Shown piece after piece: positions 50,901-64,000 of a stretch of DNA of 64,000 nucleotides. The stretch is taken from contig NZ_JAAUWV010000008.1 of the NCBI RefSeq assembly GCF_014694405.1, positions 62,001 to 126,000 of the forward strand, read 5' to 3'. Every line of letters begins with the position of its first letter. Position 1 is the stretch's first letter. Source of the stretch: Pseudoalteromonas sp. S16_S37. Lineage in GTDB: Bacteria; Pseudomonadota; Gammaproteobacteria; Enterobacterales; Alteromonadaceae. The notes beneath the pieces were generated by a model that worked only from the letters and a program-made list of their open reading frames with translations, had not been told where the DNA came from and did not search any database. The position numbers were made by a program, and so were the translations under genes.

Positions 50901-52970
50901 ATGTTGACTGAAAATCTATTAGTAGAAATTGGTACTGAAGAGCTACCACCAAAAGCCTTACGTAAGCTTGCTGAGGCATTTCGCGATAATATGGCAAGTG
51001 AACTTGCTGCGCTTGAATTGGGCTACCAAGCCATCGAATGGTATGCGTCGCCTCGCCGTTTGGGTCTGCGAGTAAATGCGTTAGAAACCCAGCAGCAAGA
51101 TAAAGTTGTTGAAAAACGTGGTCCAGCAACCAATGCTGCGTTTGATGCAGAGGGTAACCCCACTAAAGCGGCTCAAGGCTGGGCGCGTGGTTGTGGTGTT
51201 GAAGTCTCTGAAGCACAAACTTTAGAAACAGATAAAGGTGCGTGGTTAATACATCGAGCTACGGTAAAAGGTCAGCAAGCAGCCGAATTACTTGCTGATG
51301 CTATCAACAAGGCTTTGGCTAAATTACCAATTCCTAAACCGATGCGTTGGGGGGCAAATAAGACGCAATTTATTCGTCCAGTGCATACGGTTGCAGCACT
51401 ACTTGGTGGTACGAAAATCTCGGGTGAAGTGCTTGATAAGCAGATCAGCAACGAACTACAGGGCCATCGTTTTCATCACCCAGAGCGTGTTACAGTAAAC
51501 CACGCTGACGAAGTTTTTGAGGTGCTTAAAGGCGCTTATGTTATTGCCGATTATGAGGCGCGTAAGCAGTTGATCAGAACACAAATTGAAGCAGCCGCAG
51601 CCAAAGTTAATGCAAAAGTTGCGATGGATGAAGACTTGCTTGAAGAAGTAACTTCACTTGTTGAATGGCCTGTGACGTTAACTGCTTCATTTGAAGAGTC
51701 GTTCTTAGACGTGCCGGCTGAAGCACTTATCTACACCATGAAAGACGACCAGAAGTATTTCCCGCTGTTAGATGAGCAAGGTAAGTTAATCAACAAATTC
51801 TTATTTGTTTCTAACATCGAGAGTAAAGACCCAAGTGTGGTTATTTCTGGTAACGAGAAGGTAGTGCGTCCACGTTTAGCCGATGCGCAATTCTTCTTCG
51901 AAACCGATAAGAAGAAAACCCTTGAAAGTCGTTTAGCTTCTTTAGATACCGTTCTGTTCCAAAAGCAATTAGGAACATTAAAAGACAAGTCTGAGCGTAT
52001 TTCAGCCCTTGCGGGTTTCATTGCTGAGCAAGTTGGTGCAGATAAGGCACTTGCTGAGCGTGCAGGTTTGTTAAGTAAAACCGACTTAATGACAGAAATG
52101 GTCATGGAGTTTACCGATGTGCAAGGTGTGATGGGTATGCATTACGCTCGAGTAGACGGTGAAGCTGAAGAGGTTGCACTTGCACAAAATGAGCAATACA
52201 TGCCGCGTTTTGCAGGTGACGCTCTGCCTTCTAACCCAATTAGTTATGCCGTCGCATTGGCAGATAAGTTTGATACCTTAGTGGGTATTTTTGGTATCGG
52301 CCAAGCACCAAAAGGCGATAAAGACCCATTTGCTCTACGTCGTGCTGCGATTGGTGCACTACGTATTATGGTTGAAAAAGAGCTCGCGCTTGATATCAAC
52401 GATATCGTTGCTAAGTCTAGAGCGCTATTTGGCGATAAACTGAGTAACGATAATGTTGCTGACGATGTACTTGAGTTTATGCTGGGTCGTTTCCGTGCTT
52501 GGTATCAAGACGAAGGAATTAGCGTTGACGTTATTCAGGCCGTGTTGGCACGTCGTCCAACCGCACCTATTGATTTTGACCGTCGCGTAAAAGCCGTAAG
52601 CCACTTCCGTACGTTACCGCAGGCCGAAGCATTAGCGGCAGCAAATAAGCGAGTGAACAATATACTGGCTAAGAACAATGTTACCTCTGATGCAAAAGTT
52701 AACAGTGCATTGTTAGGTGAAGATGCTGAGAAAGTACTGGCTGAGCAAGTAGCGGCGCTGACGACTGAATTGGCACCTATCTATGAGCAAGGCGACTATC
52801 AACAAGCGTTAACTCGACTCGCAAGCTTACGCGATGCGGTTGATAGCTTTTTTGATAATGTCATGGTTATGGCCGACGATGAAGCAGTTAAACAAAATCG
52901 TTTGGCACTGCTAAGCCAGCTAAGTCGTTTATTCTTAAACACTGCTGATATTTCTGTGTTGCAAAACTAA
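50901..52970 (+). CDS. glyS: Glycyl-tRNA synthetase beta subunit
   Basis: The 689-residue beta subunit recognises tRNA-Gly and is needed for charging. It begins [20 protein letters not shown], contains the HD-like region and [16 protein letters not shown], and ends with a DALR anticodon-binding-like helical domain ([13 protein letters not shown]). Same length as E. coli GlyS (689). Co-transcribed with glyQ and followed by a strong terminator. Confidence 0.97.
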   Translation: MLTENLLVEIGTEELPPKALRKLAEAFRDNMASELAALELGYQAIEWYASPRRLGLRVNALETQQQDKVVEKRGPATNAAFDAEGNPTKAAQGWARGCGVEVSEAQTLETDKGAWLIHRATVKGQQAAELLADAINKALAKLPIPKPMRWGANKTQFIRPVHTVAALLGGTKISGEVLDKQISNELQGHRFHHPERVTVNHADEVFEVLKGAYVIADYEARKQLIRTQIEAAAAKVNAKVAMDEDLLEEVTSLVEWPVTLTASFEESFLDVPAEALIYTMKDDQKYFPLLDEQGKLINKFLFVSNIESKDPSVVISGNEKVVRPRLADAQFFFETDKKKTLESRLASLDTVLFQKQLGTLKDKSERISALAGFIAEQVGADKALAERAGLLSKTDLMTEMVMEFTDVQGVMGMHYARVDGEAEEVALAQNEQYMPRFAGDALPSNPISYAVALADKFDTLVGIFGIGQAPKGDKDPFALRRAAIGALRIMVEKELALDINDIVAKSRALFGDKLSNDNVADDVLEFMLGRFRAWYQDEGISVDVIQAVLARRPTAPIDFDRRVKAVSHFRTLPQAEALAAANKRVNNILAKNNVTSDAKVNSALLGEDAEKVLAEQVAALTTELAPIYEQGDYQQALTRLASLRDAVDSFFDNVMVMADDEAVKQNRLALLSQLSRLFLNTADISVLQN

Positions 52971-52989
52971 TACGGATTTTAACAAGAAG

Positions 52990-53018
52990 GCCAGCACGAG
53001 TGTGCTGGCTTTTTTTTC
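52990..53018 (+). terminator. Terminator after glyS
   Basis: Stem GCCAGCAC / GTGCTGGC with a 4-base loop, then a run of nine T, 20 bases after the stop. Confidence 0.93.
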
Positions 53019-53106
53019 GAGAGAATGAATAAAATTATTAGGCTAAGAGTAAGCAAGTATTCACTAAGATGTACTTAACCTTGGTCAATAATAGTGGAGT
53101 GGTGAT

Positions 53107-53547
53107 ATGAAAAAACTTACATTGGCTGTATTGGCATTGCTGTTGTCTGCCTGTTCAAGTCAGATCAGTTTATCAAATAGTACCAGCGGTCCGACAATAT
53201 CAGAGACACTTGAGCGTACCATGTACCTACGTGGTGACTTTACGCTATGGGATGCTGAACCTCACTACATCCTTAAACCACAAGGTGCTGGCATTTATAC
53301 CGTTAAAGCGAAATTTATGACGCCAGGCAAGGTGTATGAGTTCAAGATTGCGGATGAGCAGTGGAGTAAAGGGTATAACTGTGGTTACAAAGTTCAGGGC
53401 GTATTAAAGCTAGGCCAACCGCAACTTGCAGACTGTAATACCATTTACAACTACTTTAGTTTTGTGCCAAGCAAAAAGGGTTGGTACGTAATTAGTTTTG
53501 ATTATAGCGATAATCGATCACCAAAAGTGACTATCACTAGACAATAG
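53107..53547 (+). CDS. Small lipoprotein with carbohydrate-binding-like beta domain
   Basis: The 146-residue protein has a lipoprotein signal peptide (LAVLALLLSAC at about 6-16). The mature part, YLRGDFTLWDAEPHYILKP then GIYTVKAKFMTPGKVYEFKI, resembles the starch-binding (CBM48/CBM20-like or pullulanase-associated) beta-sandwich repeats. Two Cys residues (near 97 and 113) may form a disulfide. A role in binding a polysaccharide or cell-wall sugar at the outer membrane is inferred; no enzyme is linked to it. It stands alone between the glyS terminator and convergent tusA. Confidence 0.65.
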   Translation: MKKLTLAVLALLLSACSSQISLSNSTSGPTISETLERTMYLRGDFTLWDAEPHYILKPQGAGIYTVKAKFMTPGKVYEFKIADEQWSKGYNCGYKVQGVLKLGQPQLADCNTIYNYFSFVPSKKGWYVISFDYSDNRSPKVTITRQ

Positions 53548-53566
53548 TGCTCAGTGCGCTATTTGC

Positions 53567-53806
53567 TTAACGGCCTTTTTTTAGCACGTAGCGAAAAGGG
53601 GCCTGCTCAACTTCTTTGGCCAACAGTGTGTGGTCCATAAATTCACAAAAGCTTGGAATGTCGCGGGTAGTCGAGGGGTCATCAGCGATAATTAACAGCG
53701 TTTCGCCGTCGTTCATTTTGCGTACCATACCTCTGATCATCATTACAGGCTCTGGGCAGCGCAGCCCTATGGCATCAAGCGTATGATCTGCTTTAGAAAA
53801 TGGCAT
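53567..53806 (-). CDS. tusA: TusA/SirA-family sulfur-carrier protein
   Basis: The 79-residue protein has the family motif [17 protein letters not shown] with the sulfur-accepting Cys17. TusA relays persulfide sulfur from IscS toward tRNA 2-thiouridine formation, the modification that accompanies the MnmE/MnmG product at the same base. Other TusA-like carriers exist, so the exact assignment is by length and motif. Confidence 0.9.
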   Translation of the reverse strand: MPFSKADHTLDAIGLRCPEPVMMIRGMVRKMNDGETLLIIADDPSTTRDIPSFCEFMDHTLLAKEVEQAPFRYVLKKGR

Positions 53807-53902
53807 GATAATCCTCTTTTACATCTAGAATGCTAAAATTAGCCCGCTATTCTACCCATAGCAGTAAAACAAATAAACCGATGCAGACAAAAAGACCAGA
53901 AA

Positions 53903-53934
53903 AAAGGTAAAGCAACTAACATCGCTTTACCTTT
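53903..53934 (-). terminator. Terminator after fadA
   Basis: Eleven-bp stem AAAGGTAAAGC / GCTTTACCTTT with a 10-base loop and T run on the minus strand. A second hairpin, TAGCCAAGT / ACTTGGCTA at 53956-53982, lies between it and the fadA stop. Confidence 0.78.
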
Positions 53935-53991
53935 GTCACCAAGTTGAATTGGGGTTAGCCAAGTAGACAACTCACTTGGCTAGGGGATTGG

Positions 53992-57337
<3,346 letters not shown>

Positions 57338-57359
57338 GCTTGTTCTCCCGTGTAGTTAC

Positions 57360-57375
57360 ACTGGTACGATGAGTT
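57360..57375. promoter_or_regulatory. Candidate FadR-type operator upstream of fadBA
   Basis: ACTGGTACGATGAGTT resembles the FadR box (core TGGTnnGACCA; the E. coli fadB site contains TGGTACGA). It lies 23 bases before the fadB start codon, where binding would block transcription. The right half-site is imperfect. Confidence 0.4.
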
Positions 57376-57609
57376 GCTATTTCACCCAGTTTGGCCGCTT
57401 TAAATGAAAAATGCAATGAAAAATTTACTCAGCGTTTACCCATATCTTAAAAAGTGCTCGCATTGGTGTTATGGTGGCTGTGTCTCTTTTTATGAACTTA
57501 CAGCCTAGTCAGTAATTGCTGATTTTGCTGCGTAAGTTGGGCTGCAAGATGAGGGTAAATTGACAATCTTCTTACACATTTTAAGACAACTAATTATTCG
57601 AAGGTCAAT

Positions 57610-60944
<3,335 letters not shown>

Positions 60945-60964
60945 ACTCTCGGTGTATGATTGAG

Positions 60965-60987
60965 GGGAGCATGAGGCTCCCTTTTTT
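60965..60987 (+). terminator. Terminator after pepQ
   Basis: Stem GGGAGC / GCTCCC with a 5-base loop followed by six T, 20 bases past the stop. Confidence 0.85.
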
Positions 60988-61010
60988 GTTTGTAAGGCGT
61001 TAAATGATTC

Positions 61011-61625
61011 ATGTCTGAATACCATATCCCATCGGCAACGTTAAGTTATCACGAAGAAATCAAGAAAAGCACTTTCATTGTGCATCTGGCTCACACGCCG
61101 AGCATCGAAGACGCCAAGGCATTTATTAAGCAGATTAATGAGCAATATCCGGATGCACGCCATAATTGTTGGGCACATGTTGCGGGCCAGCCTGGTGGAA
61201 GTCATGTGTATGGGTTTTCAGACGATGGCGAGCCTAATGGCACAGCGGGAAAACCCATGCTTAACGTATTAATAGGCTCGGGACTTGGAGAGATCACTGC
61301 TGTGACCACGCGTTACTTTGGGGGCATAAAGCTCGGTACTGGAGGTCTCGTGAGAGCATATGGTGGCACACTGAATAATGCGTTAGCGCAGTTACAAACC
61401 AGTTTAAAAATTCCTGCTGCACATTTAACTGGTCAATCAGACTATGCTTTGCAAGGAATTATTGAGCAATACCTTAATAGCCATTTTACGATATTGGCGA
61501 TTGATAAACAGTATGGTGCAGCGATTGAGTGGCAAATTGAAATAGATCACCGACAAGCAACTGTGGCTTGCCAAGAAATTTTGGATTTAACGCACGGTGT
61601 GGTTGAGTTAAAAATCAAAGCGTAA
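61011..61625 (+). CDS. yigZ: IMPACT/YigZ-family protein (UPF0029)
   Basis: The 204-residue protein has the IMPACT N-terminal domain: KSTFIVHLAHTPSIEDAKAF, DARHNCWAHVAG, DDGEPNGTAGKPML and TRYFGGIKLGTGGLVRAYGG, then the small C-terminal DUF1949-type domain (about 135-204). The biochemical role in bacteria is unsettled. It lies between pepQ and trkH exactly as in E. coli, which supports orthology. Confidence 0.93.
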   Translation: MSEYHIPSATLSYHEEIKKSTFIVHLAHTPSIEDAKAFIKQINEQYPDARHNCWAHVAGQPGGSHVYGFSDDGEPNGTAGKPMLNVLIGSGLGEITAVTTRYFGGIKLGTGGLVRAYGGTLNNALAQLQTSLKIPAAHLTGQSDYALQGIIEQYLNSHFTILAIDKQYGAAIEWQIEIDHRQATVACQEILDLTHGVVELKIKA

Positions 61626-61673
61626 GACAATCAATATTCTATAACTTTAAATGACAGATAAGCGAAAAGCGGC

Positions 61674-63125
61674 ATGCAATTTCGTACCATAATAAAAATA
61701 CTTGGCCAATTGGTAGCGTTGTTTAGCATCACCATGGTGCCACCTGCGCTGGTATCTTTAATTTATAAAGATGGTGGCGGGGTGCCATTTGTACTGGCTT
61801 TTGTGTTTAGCATCGTGATTGGCTTAATAGCTTATTATCCAAACCGTAAAGAAAAAGGCGACCTAAAAGCGCGTGAGGGCTTTTTAATCGTAGTGCTTTT
61901 TTGGTTAGTACTGGGCTTTTTCGCCTCGGTGCCACTAATCTTCTTACAATCTCCCAACCTGTCACTAGCAGACGCGGTATTCGAAGCCTTTTCTGGGCTA
62001 ACCACCACAGGTGCCACCGTATTGACCGGGATAGAGTACTTACCCAAGTCAGTATTGTTTTACCGCCAGCAGTTGCAATGGTTGGGCGGTATGGGGATCA
62101 TTGTTTTGGCGGTGGCCGTGTTACCTATGCTTGGTGTCGGTGGTATGCAGTTATATCGAGCCGAAACGCCCGGCCCAGTAAAAGACTCAAAAATGACGCC
62201 GCGTATCGCCGATACGGCAAAACACCTTTGGTATATCTATGTGTCACTGACGATTGCCTGCACGATTTCTTATTGGCTTGCTGGAATGGGTTGGTTTGAT
62301 GCCATATGTCATGCTTTCTCTACCATCGCGATTGGTGGCTTTTCAACGTACGATGCGTCAATGGGGCACTTTGATAGTCCTGTGATCAACATTATTTGTG
62401 TAGTATTTTTGCTTATTGCAGGGATAAACTTTTCTTTGCACTATGCTGCGGTGTCGAGTCGCAATATCAGAACGTACTTACGTGACCCTGAATTTAAAGT
62501 CTTCTTATTAATTCAGCTGGCTTTGGTGGTGATCTGTTTCGCTGTACTGTCGTCAAACAAAGTCTACAGTAACGGTGATGAGACCCTTAATCAGGCAATG
62601 TTTCAGGCTGTTTCGATTAGTACAACGGCTGGATTTGCAACTGATAACTTCTCTGCTTGGCCACTGTTTTTACCAATCTTACTGATTTTTTCTAGTTTTA
62701 TTGGTGGCTGTGCGGGCTCAACGGGCGGCGGCATGAAAGTTGTGAGAGTGTTTTTGCTTTACTTACAAGGTGTCAGAGAGCTTAATCGCCTAGTTCACCC
62801 TCGTGCTATTTACTCAATTAAATTAGGGCGAAAGGCACTTCCAGATAAAGTTGTAGAGGCGGTATGGGGGTTCTTCTCGGCTTATGCCTTAGTATTTGTG
62901 ATCATCATGATAGCACTGCTTGGCACTGGCCTAGATAATATTACTGCATTCTCAGCCACCGCTGCGTGTTTAAACAACCTAGGTCCTGGTCTTGGCGAAG
63001 TGGCTGCGCACTATGGTGATATCAGTGACGCGGCTAAGTGGATACTCACAGTGGCAATGGTGTTTGGTCGACTAGAGATATTTACGCTATTGGTGTTATT
63101 TACGCCAACCTTTTGGCGTGGCTAA
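61674..63125 (+). CDS. trkH: Trk potassium uptake system membrane subunit TrkH
   Basis: The 483-residue channel subunit of the Trk system. The four pore-loop filters are visible with their glycines: SGLTTTGATVLTG, STIAIGGFSTYD, ISTTAGFATDNF and LNNLGPGLG. At least ten hydrophobic segments are evident. It needs the cytosolic NAD/ATP-binding partner TrkA, which is not in this window. Same order pepQ-yigZ-trkH as in E. coli. Confidence 0.96.
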   Translation: MQFRTIIKILGQLVALFSITMVPPALVSLIYKDGGGVPFVLAFVFSIVIGLIAYYPNRKEKGDLKAREGFLIVVLFWLVLGFFASVPLIFLQSPNLSLADAVFEAFSGLTTTGATVLTGIEYLPKSVLFYRQQLQWLGGMGIIVLAVAVLPMLGVGGMQLYRAETPGPVKDSKMTPRIADTAKHLWYIYVSLTIACTISYWLAGMGWFDAICHAFSTIAIGGFSTYDASMGHFDSPVINIICVVFLLIAGINFSLHYAAVSSRNIRTYLRDPEFKVFLLIQLALVVICFAVLSSNKVYSNGDETLNQAMFQAVSISTTAGFATDNFSAWPLFLPILLIFSSFIGGCAGSTGGGMKVVRVFLLYLQGVRELNRLVHPRAIYSIKLGRKALPDKVVEAVWGFFSAYALVFVIIMIALLGTGLDNITAFSATAACLNNLGPGLGEVAAHYGDISDAAKWILTVAMVFGRLEIFTLLVLFTPTFWRG

Positions 63126-63249
63126 GCGCCGTAACCAATAAATTAGGCTCGCTGTTGTTCAAGCAATAGCGGTCTAATTTTGTTTAACAACCACGGCTGA
63201 TTTGTTCTAAGCTTATCGGATGTGGTTTCTAGTACTCTAGGTACTGGTT

Positions 63250-63924
63250 ATGTTCAAAAGTAAGTCTTCTTCAGGTTATCAAAAAATTGAGCTGATCTCG
63301 GTTGGTAGTGTTATTGACCTTGAAATCCTTATGGCTGCGAACTCTAAACGGGTAAAAACCGAGTTTATTGGTTATCTTGAAGGGCAATACATCATTTTAA
63401 ATTACCCTAAGCAAAAACAGTTAGGAGCAGCTGCTGAACATGTTAAAGAAGGGGCGACTGTGATTGTGCGGGCGGTGGCAGACCATAGTGATGGGCAAAT
63501 TATTGCGTTTAAAACAGACATCAAAGCGGTGGCTTATACACCGACTAAATTAATTTTTTTATACCCGCCGCAACAAGTACAAAGTCAGTGTTTACGACAT
63601 CATGTGCGCATACCCACCTTGATACCCGCAACGCTGATGACGCAGCGCTCTAGCTGTGAAGGGGTAATTAAAGACCTTTCCCGAACCGGGTTACTATTTA
63701 GTATGCCCGAGTCTGTTGTTGACTTACCGGTTCATGATAAATCTTGTCATATTGTTGTTGCTGACAGAAATAAACAGCAAATTAGCCTCTCTGGAGAAGT
63801 CTGTAGTACCACACATCAAGACGATACGACTTTAATAGGCATTAGGCTGATTGCTGATGAAGGAAAAGTCGATGACATATTGCAGCAATGCTTGATAGAC
63901 CTATCCGCATTACATGCAACCTAG
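63250..63924 (+). CDS. YcgR-like flagellar brake/PilZ c-di-GMP effector
   Basis: The 224-residue protein has an N-terminal YcgR-like beta domain (about 10-110) and a C-terminal PilZ domain with the c-di-GMP signature RHHVR (about 118-122) and DLSRTGLLF (D-x-S-x-x-G, about 142-150). It should bind c-di-GMP and alter motility, surface behaviour or secretion. The EAL phosphodiesterase at 21038 could affect its ligand level, but no direct link is visible. It is a separate unit 124 bases after trkH. Confidence 0.85.
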   Translation: MFKSKSSSGYQKIELISVGSVIDLEILMAANSKRVKTEFIGYLEGQYIILNYPKQKQLGAAAEHVKEGATVIVRAVADHSDGQIIAFKTDIKAVAYTPTKLIFLYPPQQVQSQCLRHHVRIPTLIPATLMTQRSSCEGVIKDLSRTGLLFSMPESVVDLPVHDKSCHIVVADRNKQQISLSGEVCSTTHQDDTTLIGIRLIADEGKVDDILQQCLIDLSALHAT

Positions 63925-63935
63925 TTTACTTTAGC

Positions 63936-63985
63936 TTTGGATAAGCGAGCCTTTGAGCATCGGCTTTGCAAAGCGCTTATCCAAA
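63936..63985. repeat. Long inverted repeat after the PilZ gene
   Basis: Perfect 12-bp arms TTTGGATAAGCG (63936-63947) and CGCTTATCCAAA (63974-63985) with a 26-base loop that can pair further (AGCC / GGCT). There is no T run; it may be a processed or protein-bound element, or a weak terminator. Confidence 0.5.
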
Positions 63986-64000
63986 CCTGAGTGAGGGGGG

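Overview
The window is a replication-origin-proximal segment of a gammaproteobacterial chromosome. Gene content, gene order and protein sequences point to Alteromonadales, most likely Pseudoalteromonas; this is inferred from the sequence, not from a database search. Conserved blocks are: the complete F1Fo ATP synthase operon atpIBEFHAGDC, parB-parA-rsmG-mnmG, a GATC-rich oriC candidate between mnmG and mioC, mnmE, then yidC-yidD-rnpA-rpmH, a second GATC/DnaA-box-rich region, dnaA-dnaN-recF-gyrB, glyQS, fadBA, slt, pepQ, an IMPACT-family gene, trkH and a PilZ gene. Two canonical parS sites lie inside recF, so the ParA/ParB system at 15-17 kb has its binding sites in the same window.

Three accessory stretches interrupt this core. 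(1) Positions 1-8100, left of the ATP operon, hold a truncated methyltransferase, a JmjC-like cupin oxygenase, a beta-helical lipoprotein, a LuxR-type regulator, a ToxR/CadC-like membrane regulator, and an unlisted 52-residue RiPP-precursor-like gene (4927-5085, minus) followed directly by a short HlyD-like protein. (2) Between mioC and mnmE lies an EAL phosphodiesterase gene. (3) Positions 23.2-40.6 kb separate mnmE from yidC, genes that are adjacent in many gammaproteobacteria, and carry a CadC-TPR regulator, an 11-gene biosynthetic operon and a periplasmic thioredoxin module.

The biosynthetic operon (26348-38082, plus) is the main discovery. It encodes a benzoate/anthranilate-type CoA ligase (PqsA-like), both anthranilate synthase subunits (PhnAB-like), a second acyl-CoA ligase, a GST-fold protein, three KASIII-fold proteins matching the PqsB/PqsC/PqsD pattern, a PqsE-like metallo-beta-lactamase-fold protein, a short-chain dehydrogenase, and a heme-oxygenase-like diiron oxidase fused to a cupin. 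Most junctions are ATGA/TAATG overlaps. I infer a 2-alkyl-4-quinolone pathway: chorismate to anthranilate to anthraniloyl-CoA, then PqsD/PqsE/PqsBC-like condensation with an acyl chain, with an oxidative tailoring step not found in the Pseudomonas pqs operon. A possible Trp-rich leader peptide precedes the first gene.

The rest is housekeeping: energy conservation, chromosome replication and segregation, tRNA modification and charging, membrane insertion, RNase P, beta-oxidation, peptidoglycan turnover, potassium uptake and c-di-GMP sensing. I found no rRNA, tRNA, CRISPR array or complete insertion sequence.
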